From the NCBI RefSeq assembly GCF_002155975.1, contig NZ_MUMI01000171.1, positions 1-56,019 on the forward strand: a stretch of 56,019 nt of DNA, given 5' to 3'. The stretch is from Amycolatopsis kentuckyensis (GTDB lineage: Bacteria; Actinomycetota; Actinomycetes; Mycobacteriales; Pseudonocardiaceae). Under the pieces are notes generated by a model. It ran no database searches. It saw nothing but the letters and a program-made list of their open reading frames with translations, and was not told the DNA's origin. Numbering within the stretch: position 1 is the first letter of the stretch; each line of letters opens with the position of its first letter. The position numbers and the translations under genes are program-made. Below are positions 18,551 to 27,271 of this stretch, in pieces.

Positions 18551-19036
18551 ATGCGGCGTGCGGTCTGTCCCGGTTCCTACGACCCGGCCACCAACGGCCA
18601 CCTCGACATCATCGAACGGGCCAGCGTGCTGTTCGACGAGGTCGTCGTCGCGGTGGGGGTCAACCGGTCGAAGAAGGGGCTCTTCGAGGTCTCCGAACGG
18701 CTCGACATGCTTCGCGAGATCACCGCGAAGCTGCCGAACGTGCGGATCGACTCGTGGGAGGGCCTGCTGGTCGACTACTGCCGCGACAACGACATCGCGG
18801 CGGTCGCCAAGGGCCTGCGCTCGGTCAGCGACTTCGACTACGAGCTGCAGATGGCGCAGATGAACCGCGAGCTCACCGGCGTCGAGACGCTGCTGATGGC
18901 GAACAACCCGGCGTACGGCTTCGTGTCCAGCTCGCTGGTCAAGGAGGTCGCCGCGCTCGGGGGGGACATCGAGCACCTCGTCCCGCCGATCGTCTACGAG
19001 CGGCTTTCGCAGAAGTTCCCCAAGCTCGGGCGCTGA
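18551..19036 (+). CDS. coaD: Phosphopantetheine adenylyltransferase CoaD
   Basis: A 161-residue enzyme that transfers AMP from ATP to 4'-phosphopantetheine in coenzyme A synthesis. The nucleotidyltransferase signature VCPGSYDPATNGHLDI is at the N-terminus, with KGLRSVSDFDYELQMAQMNR and the C-terminal FVSSSLVKEVA. Length equals the family norm when ATG 18551 is used; TAGCGT lies seven bases upstream, suggesting a leaderless start. A GTG at 18527 would add eight residues without support. Confidence 0.95.
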   Translation: MRRAVCPGSYDPATNGHLDIIERASVLFDEVVVAVGVNRSKKGLFEVSERLDMLREITAKLPNVRIDSWEGLLVDYCRDNDIAAVAKGLRSVSDFDYELQMAQMNRELTGVETLLMANNPAYGFVSSSLVKEVAALGGDIEHLVPPIVYERLSQKFPKLGR

Positions 19037-19178
19037 CCTCCCACGGCGTCCACATCGGAGCCGCCGGTGTCCGGTTCCCGTCGTTCGGCCCCCTTCGATC
19101 GTCGGGACTTCGGCCCGGTGGTGCGGGAGTTCACGTCGACGTCTCCTGACGATCATTCGATCGGGTTACGGTCCGAAA

Positions 19179-19880
19179 ATGACCAACTACCGATCACGCC
19201 TGGTCGCGGTCCTCTTCGCGCTCCTGGCCACGCTGTTCGCCGGGGTCACCGCCGCCTCCGCGGCTTCCTCGGCCTCCCCGGCGGTCGTCGCGCAGAACTC
19301 CTGCGGGAACCTGTCCGGCTTCTCGCACACGACGCTCTCGGCGCTCCCGGCCGAAGCGACGACGACGTACAACCTGATCCAGACGGGCGGGCCGTTCCCG
19401 TACCCGAAGAACGACGGCGTCGTCTTCGACAACCGTGAGGGCATCCTCCCGGCCTGCGCGTCGGGCTACTACCACGAGTACACGGTGCCGACGCCGGGCT
19501 CGAGCACGCGCGGCACGCGCCGCATCGTGACCGGCAGCGCGGGCGAGTACTTCTACACCGGCGACCACTACGCGACCTTCAAGGTCATCGACGTCGGCGG
19601 CGGCACGACGCACGCCTGCGGCGACCTGTCCGGCCTGGCGAAGATCGGCTACTCGCAGCTGTCGTCGGCGGCGAAGACCGTCGTGAACAACGTGCGGAAC
19701 GGCGCTTCGACGGGGACGACGTACGAGAACCGCGAAGGCGTGCTCCCGGCCTGCGCGGCCGGCTATTACCAGCTGTTCGCCGTCGGCACCAACGACCGCG
19801 TGATCTCCGGCAAGGCGGGCGAGCTGGCCTACACGCCCGACCGCTACGCCACTTTCAAGCGGATCGACCTGAATTCCTGA
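19179..19880 (+). CDS. Secreted guanyl-specific ribonuclease with duplicated, degenerate second domain
   Basis: A 233-residue protein with signal peptide (about 1-29, ending ASA) and two RNase Sa-like (microbial N1/T1) domains. Domain 1 (about 42-138) keeps the RNase Sa catalytic set: Glu87 (guanine contact), Glu100 in YYHEYTV, Arg115 in RGTRR and His130 in GDHYATF. Domain 2 (about 147-233) keeps Glu186 and Arg207 but has Leu199 in place of the base Glu and Arg222 in place of the acid His, so it should be inactive. Each domain has two Cys (42/93 and 147/192), a likely disulfide. TACGGT lies six bases before the ATG, so the start may be leaderless. No barstar-type inhibitor is adjacent. Confidence 0.9.
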   Translation: MTNYRSRLVAVLFALLATLFAGVTAASAASSASPAVVAQNSCGNLSGFSHTTLSALPAEATTTYNLIQTGGPFPYPKNDGVVFDNREGILPACASGYYHEYTVPTPGSSTRGTRRIVTGSAGEYFYTGDHYATFKVIDVGGGTTHACGDLSGLAKIGYSQLSSAAKTVVNNVRNGASTGTTYENREGVLPACAAGYYQLFAVGTNDRVISGKAGELAYTPDRYATFKRIDLNS

Positions 19881-19943
19881 TCCGTGCAACGCGCCGCGCC
19901 CCCTCGTCCGTGAGGTACACGGGAAGACGGACGAGGAGGCGCG

Positions 19944-20444
19944 ATGCGGGCTGCGGACGACGCGGACTTCCGGGAGTTCGCCCGGGCGCGCGCCCTCGTG
20001 CTGAGACGCACGGCGTACCTGCTCTGCGGCGACTGGCACCTCGCGGAGGACCTGGTCCAGAACGCCCTGGTCAAGCTGTACCGGGTCTGGCCGAAGATCA
20101 CCCGGCGGGGGCCCGTCGACAACTACGCTCGCCAGGTCCTGCTGCGCTGCTGGCTCGACGAGTCCCGGCGGCCGTGGCGGCGTCGCGAACGCCGTGACGG
20201 CATCGTGCCGGACCGGCCGGCCGCGGCGCCCGAGACCGGGATTTCCGGCCCGCTCCTGCGCGCCCTCGCCGAAGTCCCGCCGAAGCAGCGCGCGGCCGTC
20301 GTCCTCCGGTACTGCGCCGACCTGCCGGCGGCGGAGGTCGCGGAAGTGCTGCGCTGCTCGGAGGGAACCGTCCGGAGCCAGGCCGCCCGCGGGCTCGAGA
20401 CCCTCCGGGGCGTGCTCGAGCACAGCGCGGAGAGGAGCGTGTGA
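19944..20444 (+). CDS. ECF RNA polymerase sigma factor, SigE family
   Basis: A 166-residue ECF sigma factor. Region 2 is LCGDWHLAEDLVQNALVKLYRVWPKI, and region 4 is LAEVPPKQRAAVVLRYCADLPAAEVAEVLRCSEGTVRS. No extra C-terminal domain is present. ATG 19944 has GAGGAGG upstream. The stop overlaps the next gene (TGATG), which encodes a single-pass membrane protein, the usual position for a cognate anti-sigma factor. The trigger and regulon are unknown. Confidence 0.9.
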   Translation: MRAADDADFREFARARALVLRRTAYLLCGDWHLAEDLVQNALVKLYRVWPKITRRGPVDNYARQVLLRCWLDESRRPWRRRERRDGIVPDRPAAAPETGISGPLLRALAEVPPKQRAAVVLRYCADLPAAEVAEVLRCSEGTVRSQAARGLETLRGVLEHSAERSV

Positions 20445-21136
20445 TGACCGACCTCGAAACCCGCCTGCGCGAGGTGGAGGTCCCCGAACCGCCGCTCGGC
20501 TTCGACCCGGACGAGGTCGCCGACCGCGCGGCCCGGCACGTCCGGCACGTCCGGAAGCGCACGGCCGGGATCGCGATCGTGGCCGTCGCGGTCGCCTCCG
20601 TGGCGGCCGCGGCCCTCTTCGGCCCCGGACCGGCCCCGGCGCAGCCCGCGGCCCCGCTCCTGCCGCCGTCGCCCGCCGAACAGGCGCGGATCAACCGGGC
20701 GTTCGACGCTGCCCTCGTCCGGGTGGTGCCCGGGCGGCAGAGCCTGACCGTGGGCCAGTCGTACTCCGACGCCCTCACCCCGGACCGGATGAGCACGTCG
20801 GCCCAGCTCGTCGACGCGGCCGGCGTGCGGGGATTCCTGCAGCTGACGGTCCGCGGCCCACGGACCGCCCAGCAGGTCGTGCCGCCCGACCGGGCCTGCT
20901 CCGATTCCGTCACGCCGCTGCACTGCACCCGGCGGTCGCTGCCCGGCGGCCTGGAGCTGAGGATCTCCTGGCTGGGCTCCGAGACCAGCCCCGGCGTCAT
21001 CGTGCAGTGGGTCGACCAGGGGTTCCTGTACCGCCCGGACGGCTCGACCGTGACGATCCGCGGCTATCCGGGGCTGTCGCTGACCGAGGAACAGTTCGTG
21101 CAGCTGATCACCGATCCGGCGTTCGTGCTGCGGTAG
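20444..21136 (+). CDS. Putative membrane anti-sigma factor
   Basis: A 230-residue protein with a short cytoplasmic N-terminus (TDLETRLREVEVPEPPLGFDP), one membrane helix (about residues 42-60, AGIAIVAVAVASVAAAALF) and an extracytoplasmic domain of unknown fold. ATG 20444 is chosen because GAGAGGAG lies six bases before it; GTG 20441 is possible. Coupling to the sigma gene supports an anti-sigma or co-regulator role, but there is no zinc-binding HxxxCxxC motif, so the inhibition mechanism would differ from ZAS proteins. Confidence 0.75.
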   Translation: MTDLETRLREVEVPEPPLGFDPDEVADRAARHVRHVRKRTAGIAIVAVAVASVAAAALFGPGPAPAQPAAPLLPPSPAEQARINRAFDAALVRVVPGRQSLTVGQSYSDALTPDRMSTSAQLVDAAGVRGFLQLTVRGPRTAQQVVPPDRACSDSVTPLHCTRRSLPGGLELRISWLGSETSPGVIVQWVDQGFLYRPDGSTVTIRGYPGLSLTEEQFVQLITDPAFVLR

Positions 21137-21141
21137 CGGCT

Positions 21142-21182
21142 CCGGCGCCGGGCGTGGTCCAGGGGGACACGCCCGGCGCCGG
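21142..21182 (+). terminator. Strong GC hairpin after the sigma operon
   Basis: CCGGCGCCGGGCGTG (21142-21156) and CACGCCCGGCGCCGG (21168-21182) are perfect 15-base complements around an 11-base loop, starting six bases after the anti-sigma stop. There is no T-run, as is common for actinobacterial terminators. Confidence 0.8.
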
Positions 21183-21249
21183 TCGCGTTCACCGCTTCCG
21201 CGCCCGATGCGGGCAGACTGGTCCACAGCGACAGGGGATTGGAGTTGCC

Positions 21250-21978
21250 GTGTACCGGGTTTTCGAGGCGCTCGACGAGCTCGTGACCATCGTCGAGGAG
21301 GCGCGCGGCGTCCCGATGACGGCCAGCTGCGTCGTGCCCCGGGGTGACGTGCTGGAACTCCTCGACGACGTCCGCGACGCACTGCCGGCGGAGATCGACG
21401 ACGCCCAGGACGTCCTCGACAAGCGCGACGACCTGATCCACGCGGCCCGCAAGGAAGCGGGCGAAACGGTGGCGGGCGCGAACGCCGAGGCCGAGCGCGC
21501 GATCGCCGACGCGACGGACGAAGCGGAGCGCATCCTCGCCGACGCGCGCGCCCGGGCCGAGCAGATGCTCGCCGACGCGCACGACCAGGCCGACCGCACG
21601 GTGGCGGCGGGCCAGGCGGAGTACCAGAACCTCACCGACCGCTCCCGCGCTGAGTCCGAGCGCATGATCCAGGCGGGCCGCGACGCCTACGACCGGGCGA
21701 TCGAGGACGGCCGGGCCGAGCAGGCCCGGCTGGTGGCCCAGACCGAGGTGGTCCAGGCGGCCCACGCGGAGTCGGCCCGGATCGTGGACGAGGCCCACGC
21801 GGAGGCGGACCGGCAGCGCGCGGACTGCGACGCGTACGTGGACGGGAAGCTGGCGGAGTTCTCGGAGCTGCTGGCCACGACGCTGCGGACGGTGGATTCG
21901 GGACGGAACCACCTGCGCTCGCCGGCGAACCTGCCGAGTTCGGGCGGGCGGCCGACGCTCTACGACTACCAGGTGTGA
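21250..21978 (+). CDS. sepIVA: DivIVA-like septation protein SepIVA
   Basis: A 242-residue coiled-coil protein. The N-terminus (YRVFEALDELVTIVEEARG) and the conserved VPRGDVLELLDDVRDALP match mycobacterial SepIVA (Rv2927c), needed for polar growth and septation. The middle (about 70-215) is continuous Ala/Glu/Asp/Arg coiled coil resembling ATP synthase b subunit, and the tail keeps AEADRQRADCDAYVDGKLAEF. GTG 21250 has GGAG five bases upstream. The following DUF177-rpmF-rnc order also occurs around Rv2927c, supporting the call. It acts in the cytoplasm at the membrane. Confidence 0.9.
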   Translation: MYRVFEALDELVTIVEEARGVPMTASCVVPRGDVLELLDDVRDALPAEIDDAQDVLDKRDDLIHAARKEAGETVAGANAEAERAIADATDEAERILADARARAEQMLADAHDQADRTVAAGQAEYQNLTDRSRAESERMIQAGRDAYDRAIEDGRAEQARLVAQTEVVQAAHAESARIVDEAHAEADRQRADCDAYVDGKLAEFSELLATTLRTVDSGRNHLRSPANLPSSGGRPTLYDYQV

Positions 21979-22056
21979 CGAGCCTCTCGCCCTTCGGCCA
22001 CCCCGCGCGCCGTCCCTGCTCAAAAGGGGTGGCGACCCGTGCGTACTCTGGACTGG

Positions 22057-22644
22057 ATGTCCGAGAACAAGACCCCCCAGCTCGACGACCGCAGCCCCTG
22101 GGTGATCGACACCCGTGAGCTCGGCCGTCACGCCGGCCTCAGCCGCGCGATCACGCGCAGCGTGCCGGTGGAGACGCCGCTCGGCGTCCCCGACGTCATC
22201 ACCATCGAAGCCGGCTCCGAGCTGGCACTGGACCTGCTCCTCGAGTCCGTCGTCGAAGGCGTCCTCGTCAGCGGCACCGCCACGGCCACCGCGAAGGGCA
22301 CCTGCGCCCGCTGCCTCGACCCGCTGACCGAAGAGGTCGAGGTCGAGGTCCAGGAGCTGTTCGCCTACCCGGGGTCGGCCACCGAGGAGACCACCGACGA
22401 GGACGAGATCCCCCGGCTGGTCGACGACAAGATCGACCTCGAGCCCATCGTGCGCGACGCCGTCGTGCTGGCCCTGCCGCTGGCGCCGCTGTGCACCGAG
22501 GACTGCGCCGGGCTCTGCACGGAGTGCGGCGTCAAGTGGGCCGATCTCGAGCCCGGACACGGGCATGAGAAGATAGACCCTCGGTGGGCCGCACTCGTCG
22601 AGCGCTTCGACGAGAACGCGGGCGAAAAGCCCGGGCCCAGCTGA
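22057..22644 (+). CDS. DUF177 (YceD family) protein
   Basis: A 195-residue protein with the two zinc-knuckle-like motifs of the family: CARCLD near residue 83 and CTEDCAGLCTECG near 147-159. YceD proteins are linked to rRNA processing or ribosome-associated roles and are almost always next to rpmF, as here. ATG 22057 is preferred over GTG 22039; TACTCT ends seven bases before the ATG, which would make the transcript leaderless, and no Shine-Dalgarno is visible. Confidence 0.9.
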   Translation: MSENKTPQLDDRSPWVIDTRELGRHAGLSRAITRSVPVETPLGVPDVITIEAGSELALDLLLESVVEGVLVSGTATATAKGTCARCLDPLTEEVEVEVQELFAYPGSATEETTDEDEIPRLVDDKIDLEPIVRDAVVLALPLAPLCTEDCAGLCTECGVKWADLEPGHGHEKIDPRWAALVERFDENAGEKPGPS

Positions 22645-22727
22645 GCAAGCCTGACGAGCGTCCAGCTCGTTCCGGAGGAAAGTTCGCTCGCACGACCGCG
22701 AGCAGACCGTCATAAGGAGATCTACTC

Positions 22728-22910
22728 GTGGCCGTCCCGAAGCGGAAGATGTCGCGATCCAACACGCGCTCCCGCCGCAGCCAGTGGAAGGCGGCTCCGG
22801 TGCAGCTGGTGCCCTGCTCCAACCGCGCCTGCAAGCAGCCGAAGCTCCAGCACATCGCGTGCCCGTCGTGCGGCCAGCACAACGGTCGCCAGGTCGTCGA
22901 GCCCGCCTGA
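22728..22910 (+). CDS. rpmF: 50S ribosomal protein bL32
   Basis: A 60-residue protein starting [20 protein letters not shown], diagnostic for bL32. AAGGAG precedes GTG 22728. It is the zinc-ribbon form, but the first knuckle is CSNRAC (four residues between the cysteines) instead of the usual CxxC; the second is CPSC. I recall related actinobacterial proteins with the same insertion, so it is probably a lineage feature and not an error. It lies between DUF177 and rnc. Confidence 0.96.
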   Translation: MAVPKRKMSRSNTRSRRSQWKAAPVQLVPCSNRACKQPKLQHIACPSCGQHNGRQVVEPA

Positions 22911-22923
22911 TCGGGTAGCCGAT

Positions 22924-23673
22924 ATGGGGGGCAAGACGCCCGGGGGACCACCAGCCGATCCGGCGCCGTTGCTCGAAGCGCTCGGGGTCACCCTCGACCC
23001 CGAGCTGCTCCGGCTGTCGCTGACCCACCGCTCGTACGCGTACGAGAACGGCGGGCTGCCGCCGAACGAGCGTCTCGAGTTCCTGGGTGACGCCGTGCTC
23101 AGCGTCGTGGTCACCGATCACCTCTACACCACGCACCCCGACCTGCCCGAAGGGCAGCTCGCGAAGCTCCGCGCCAGCGTCGTCAACATGCACGCCCTGG
23201 CGCGGGTCGCCCGCGGGCTCGGCGAAGGCGGTCTCGGGGCACACCTGCTGCTGGGCAAGGGCGAAGAGCTCACCGGCGGCCGGGACAAGGCGAGCATCCT
23301 CGCCGACGGCCTGGAGGCGGTGATCGGTGCCGTCTACCTCGAGCACGGCATCGAGATCGCCCGCAAGCTCGTGCACCACCTCTTCGACGGCCTGCTCGCC
23401 GAAGCGCCGCTGCGCGGGGCGGGGCTCGACTGGAAGACGAGCCTGCAGGAGCTGACCGCGTCGGCCGGTCTCGGCGTGCCCGAGTACAAGGTCGAGGACA
23501 CCGGGCCGGACCACCGCAAGGAGTTCACGGCCACCGTGCTGGTCGTCGGCCGTCCCCTCGGGCACGGCACCGGGTCGACGAAGAAGGAAGCCGAGCAGAA
23601 GGCCGCCGAGACGGCCTGGCGTTCGCTGTCCGCCGAACTCGAGGCCCAGAAGAAGGCCGAACCGGAGTCCTGA
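22924..23673 (+). CDS. rnc: Ribonuclease III
   Basis: A 249-residue double-strand-specific endoribonuclease that processes rRNA precursors. The catalytic signature [16 protein letters not shown] is near residue 41 and the metal-binding [20 protein letters not shown] near 120. A C-terminal dsRNA-binding domain (about 170-238) ends with [18 protein letters not shown]. It starts 13 bases after rpmF, same operon. The N-terminus is slightly longer ([12 protein letters not shown]) than in other bacteria, with no function implied. Confidence 0.95.
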   Translation: MGGKTPGGPPADPAPLLEALGVTLDPELLRLSLTHRSYAYENGGLPPNERLEFLGDAVLSVVVTDHLYTTHPDLPEGQLAKLRASVVNMHALARVARGLGEGGLGAHLLLGKGEELTGGRDKASILADGLEAVIGAVYLEHGIEIARKLVHHLFDGLLAEAPLRGAGLDWKTSLQELTASAGLGVPEYKVEDTGPDHRKEFTATVLVVGRPLGHGTGSTKKEAEQKAAETAWRSLSAELEAQKKAEPES

Positions 23674-23760
23674 TCAGCGGGAACCCTCGTTGACGTTTGC
23701 CCGGACCGCTCAGTAGCGTGTGGACAACCGCCGCCCCGTGCTCACTGAGAGGTCTGGCGG

Positions 23761-25116
23761 ATGCGTCTGCTCTTCGTACCCCTGATCGCCGCGGCGCTCC
23801 TCGTCGTGCCCGGCTCGCCGGCGTCGGCCGCGCAGATCCGCGTCACCTCCCTCTCCGCGCTGCAGTCCGCGATGGACAAGGCGAACGCCGGTGACACGAT
23901 CGTCCTCGCCGACGGCAGCTACTCCGCGGGCTCGACGCTCTCGATCAAGCGGTCCGGGACCGGCACGGCGCCGGTGACGATCGCCGCCGAGCACACCGGA
24001 CAGGCCACCATCACCGGTTCGAAGACGTTCGCCTTCGCAAGCGGCGTCTCGAACGTGGTGCTGCGCGGGTTCAAGTTCCGGGGCGGCGCCTCGCTGAGCG
24101 TCCCCGCCGGCGCGCCGAACAACCGCCTGACCCGCAACGACTTCCAGCTCACGGCCGACGGCAACTGGGTCACCGTCAGTGGCGACGACACGGTCGTCGA
24201 CCGCAACGTCTTCCAGAACCGCACCAGCCAGGGCGTCTTCCTGCAGATCCTCGGGCCGTCCGGCGCCATGGCGAAGCGCGTCCACGTGCACCACAACTAC
24301 TTCTCCAACCACCAGTTCAGCGGCACGAACGGCGGCGAGTCGATCCGGCTCGGGCTCAGCGACCGCCAGTCGTACACCGCGAACGCGCTGATCGAGAACA
24401 ACCTCTTCGAGAAGGCCGACGGCGACAGCGAGGCGATCTCGGTCAAGTCGTCCGACAACGTGGTGCGGTACAACACGATCCGGGACAGCAGGGGCTACAT
24501 CGTGCTGCGCCACGGCAACCGCAGCACCGTCGAGGGCAACGTGCTCTTCGGCTCGGGCATCCGGTTCCACGGCAACGACCACAGGATCGTCGGCAACTAC
24601 GTGGCGAACTCCGGTGACCGCGCCATCGTCTTCGGCTCCGGCGACGAAGCCGACAGCGGCCCGGCGAGCAAGCTCCACGACCGGCCGGACCGGGTCACCG
24701 TCGCGTACAACACGGTGCTCGGGTCCAGCAGCGTGATCGACGGCGACGGCGGGGACTTCAAGCCGAAGGACTGCGTGGTCGCGGACAACATCGTCAAGGG
24801 CACCTCGGGCACGCTGGTGACGCTGCCGAGCGGGTCGACGGTCAAGTACGAGGGCAACATCACCTTCGGCGGCACCGCGGGGATGCCGTCGCGGAACGTC
24901 GACCCGAAGCTGGTCAAGGACGCCGCCGGGCTCTACCGGCTGGCGTCGGGGAGCCCGGCGATCGGCACGGGCGTGGGGTCGTACCCGTACGCGGCGAAGG
25001 ACTTCGACCTCCAGGCCCGCGCGGGCACCTTCGACGTCGGCGCCGACGAGTACTTCGCGTCCGGCACGACCCGGGTTCCGCTCACGAAGGCGGACGTCGG
25101 CCCGGCCGCTCCCTGA
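23761..25116 (+). CDS. Secreted polysaccharide lyase family 6 protein (alginate/chondroitin lyase-like)
   Basis: A 451-residue exported parallel beta-helix protein with signal peptide at about 1-23 (ending SAA). The catalytic pair of PL6 is visible as Lys229 (ISVKSSDNVVRYN) and Arg250 (YIVLRHGNRST), 21 residues apart as in chondroitinase B (Lys250/Arg271). Asp222 and Glu224 sit where the calcium ligands are expected. NGGESIRLGLSD is also family-typical. It should cleave uronic-acid polysaccharides by beta-elimination; alginate is the commonest substrate but is not proven. It stands alone between rnc and mutM, an accessory insertion in a housekeeping block. Confidence 0.88.
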   Translation: MRLLFVPLIAAALLVVPGSPASAAQIRVTSLSALQSAMDKANAGDTIVLADGSYSAGSTLSIKRSGTGTAPVTIAAEHTGQATITGSKTFAFASGVSNVVLRGFKFRGGASLSVPAGAPNNRLTRNDFQLTADGNWVTVSGDDTVVDRNVFQNRTSQGVFLQILGPSGAMAKRVHVHHNYFSNHQFSGTNGGESIRLGLSDRQSYTANALIENNLFEKADGDSEAISVKSSDNVVRYNTIRDSRGYIVLRHGNRSTVEGNVLFGSGIRFHGNDHRIVGNYVANSGDRAIVFGSGDEADSGPASKLHDRPDRVTVAYNTVLGSSSVIDGDGGDFKPKDCVVADNIVKGTSGTLVTLPSGSTVKYEGNITFGGTAGMPSRNVDPKLVKDAAGLYRLASGSPAIGTGVGSYPYAAKDFDLQARAGTFDVGADEYFASGTTRVPLTKADVGPAAP

Positions 25117-25161
25117 GGTGCCTTTTCGAAAAGTGTCGTACCCGCCGGGCACAATGGCCGC

Positions 25162-26034
25162 ATGCCCGAACTTCCCGAGGTCGAAGTCGTCCGCCTGGGC
25201 CTGCAGGCGCACGTCGCGGGGCGGACCATCCGCGAGGCGGAGGTCCTGCACCCGCGCGCCATCCGCCGGCACGCCCTGGGCGCGGAGGACTTCACGCAGC
25301 GGCTCGCCGGCACCCGCGTCGAGGCGGCGCGGCGCCGGGGCAAGTACCTGTGGCTGGAGCTGTCCGACAAGGAGGCGCTGCTGGCTCACCTCGGCATGAG
25401 CGGGCAGATGCTCGTCCAGCCGGAGGGCGCGCCGGACGAGAAGCACCTGCGGGTGCGGCTGCGCTTCGACGACGACGGGCCGGAGCTGCGGTTCGTCGAC
25501 CAGCGGACGTTCGGCGGCCTGGCGCTGGACGACCTCGGTGACATCGGCGGTGATGTCCTGTTGCCGGACACGATCGCGCACATCGCCCGCGACCCGATGG
25601 ACCCGGAGTTCGACCTCGACACGGCGGTGCGCGCGCTGCGGTCGCGGCGCACCGAGGTCAAGCGGGCGCTGCTCGACCAGACGCTGGTTTCGGGGATCGG
25701 CAACATCTACGCGGACGAAGCGTTGTGGCGGGCGCGCCTGCACTGGGCCCGGCCGACCGAGAAGCTGACCATGGCGAAGGGCCGCGAGCTGCTGTCGGCG
25801 GCGTCGGACGTGATGAACGCGGCCCTGGGCGCGGGCGGGACGTCGTTCGACGCGCTGTACGTGAACGTCAACGGGCAGTCGGGGTACTTCGACCGGTCGC
25901 TGGACGCGTACGGCCAGGAGGGGATGCCGTGCCACCGGTGCGGCACGGCGATCCGCCGGGAGCCGTTCATGAACCGTTCGTCGTTCTCGTGCCCGCGGTG
26001 CCAGCCGCGGCCGAGGGCGAACTCGGGTAGATAA
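25162..26034 (+). CDS. mutM: Formamidopyrimidine-DNA glycosylase
   Basis: A 290-residue bifunctional glycosylase/AP lyase that removes 8-oxoguanine. The N-terminal PELPEVEVV supplies the catalytic Pro and Glu, Lys61 is in [25 protein letters not shown] is the helix-two-turn-helix region, and the zinc finger [11 protein letters not shown]...SCPRCQ is at the end. ATG 25162 is six bases after a CACAAT hexamer, so probably leaderless. It is a normal neighbour of rnc in actinobacteria, here separated from it by the PL6 gene. Confidence 0.96.
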   Translation: MPELPEVEVVRLGLQAHVAGRTIREAEVLHPRAIRRHALGAEDFTQRLAGTRVEAARRRGKYLWLELSDKEALLAHLGMSGQMLVQPEGAPDEKHLRVRLRFDDDGPELRFVDQRTFGGLALDDLGDIGGDVLLPDTIAHIARDPMDPEFDLDTAVRALRSRRTEVKRALLDQTLVSGIGNIYADEALWRARLHWARPTEKLTMAKGRELLSAASDVMNAALGAGGTSFDALYVNVNGQSGYFDRSLDAYGQEGMPCHRCGTAIRREPFMNRSSFSCPRCQPRPRANSGR

Positions 26035-26048
26035 AGGAGGTTCGCTCT

Positions 26049-26078
26049 TCAGCTAGGATGAATATGCCTGGTAGCTGA
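26049..26078 (+). promoter_or_regulatory. Inverted repeat TCAGCTA-N16-TAGCTGA
   Basis: Seven-base perfect arms at 26049-26055 and 26072-26078, in the 55-base gap before the XRE gene at 26090. TAGGAT (26054-26059), a -10-like hexamer, overlaps the left arm, so a bound regulator would block the promoter. Autoregulation by the XRE protein is the simplest reading. The TAGCT core recurs in the operator-like repeat before the other XRE-type gene at 38253. Confidence 0.5.
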
Positions 26079-26089
26079 GGGAGTGCATC

Positions 26090-26524
26090 GTGGTCAAGGA
26101 GCCCGGAAAGTCGACGCTGGCCGACAAGATCGACCGGCTGTTCCACGTGGTCCGCAGGCCCGATCGGGAGCCGTACAGCAACGAAGAGGTCGCCAAGGCC
26201 TGCCGCGAAGCGACGGGCGAGAGCTTTTCGACGACGTACTTGTGGCAGCTGCGCACGGGTCGCCGCGACAACCCGACCAAGCGGCACCTCGAGGCACTGG
26301 CGCAGTTCTTCGGAGTCCCACCGGCGTACTTCTTCGACGACGAGCAGAGCCGGAAGATCGCGGAGGAGCTGGCGTTGCTGGGCGCCCTGCGTGACGCGGG
26401 GGTGCGGGACCTGGCGCTGCGCGCGGTGACGTTGTCCTCGGACGGCCTGGACACGATCAGCGACATGATCGACGCGATCGCCCGGCGGGAGGCCGGCCGC
26501 GGCGGCCCGAAGAAGGAGAGCTGA
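26090..26524 (+). CDS. XRE family regulator, EspR-like
   Basis: A 144-residue protein with an N-terminal HTH (YSNEEVAKACREATGESFSTTYLWQLRTGRR) and a conserved LEALAQFFGVPPAYFFDDE. This matches the layout of mycobacterial EspR-type nucleoid/transcription regulators, including the C-terminal dimerisation helices (ALLGALRDAGVRDLALRAV). GTG 26090 has GAGGGAG seven bases upstream. The next gene encodes an ImmA/IrrE-type protein, so it may be the repressor half of a repressor/metalloprotease switch. Confidence 0.88.
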   Translation: MVKEPGKSTLADKIDRLFHVVRRPDREPYSNEEVAKACREATGESFSTTYLWQLRTGRRDNPTKRHLEALAQFFGVPPAYFFDDEQSRKIAEELALLGALRDAGVRDLALRAVTLSSDGLDTISDMIDAIARREAGRGGPKKES

Positions 26525-26713
26525 GGGGGCCGGTGCGCTCGCTGGGGAAGCCGGGTACTGCCGCGAACCGCCGGTCCGGGTTCCGGTCCGGCCGTGTGGA
26601 ACCATGTGCGGCGTCCGCGCGTCGGATTTTTCCCGACCGCGCAACCACCTGCGCTGCGCGGCGTTGAACCTGTCGAAGCCGTACGGCCGGGGCGTGGCGA
26701 GGGAGGCCTGACA

Positions 26714-27271
26714 GTGGCGCGACCATCCTTGCGGAGGCGACCGGCTCGATCGCTCTGGAAGCGGGCCCGCCAGGTCGCCGATGCCGTGAGCCTGCCCGAG
26801 CCGTTCGACGCCGAGGACTTCGTCGCCGCACTGGCCGCCGAGCGGGGGCGTCCGATCGAACTGATGCCCGTCAGCGCTCCCGAAGGCGCGCCGTGCGGGC
26901 TGCTGATGAGCACCGAACGCGCCGACTACATCCTCTACCCGACCAACACGACCGCCCTGCACCGGCGGCACATCCTGCTGCACGAGGTCGGGCACCTGCT
27001 GTGCGGCCACGTGGGCGCCGACGCCGGCGCGGACGGCGTCGCCATCGATGCCGCCGCCGGGCGGCAGCTCATGCCGAACCTCTCGGCCGAACTGGTCCGG
27101 CGCGTGCTCGGGCGCACCACGTACTCGGAGGTCGAAGAGCGCGAGGCCGAACTCGTCGCGAGCCTGCTCGCGCAGCGCGTCGTCAAACCCGCCGAGCCGC
27201 GCGAACCCGCGCCCGGCGTCCCGGACGGCGTGCGGCGCTTCGATTCCGTGTTCGGCCGCCGCACGCCGTGA
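26714..27271 (+). CDS. ImmA/IrrE-type zinc metallopeptidase-like protein
   Basis: A 185-residue protein with the zincin motif HEVGHLLCGH (His90, Glu91, His94) and a following Glu-rich helix (SEVEEREAELVASLLAQ) that could supply the third ligand. GTG 26714 has GGGAGG seven bases upstream; the longer in-frame ATG at 26594 lacks a site. ImmA/IrrE proteins cleave or relieve XRE-type repressors under stress, so the EspR-like protein upstream is the likely partner. The 189-base gap between them holds direct CCGGTCCGG copies but no gene. It overlaps the next gene by four bases (GTGA). Confidence 0.85.
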   Translation: MARPSLRRRPARSLWKRARQVADAVSLPEPFDAEDFVAALAAERGRPIELMPVSAPEGAPCGLLMSTERADYILYPTNTTALHRRHILLHEVGHLLCGHVGADAGADGVAIDAAAGRQLMPNLSAELVRRVLGRTTYSEVEEREAELVASLLAQRVVKPAEPREPAPGVPDGVRRFDSVFGRRTP

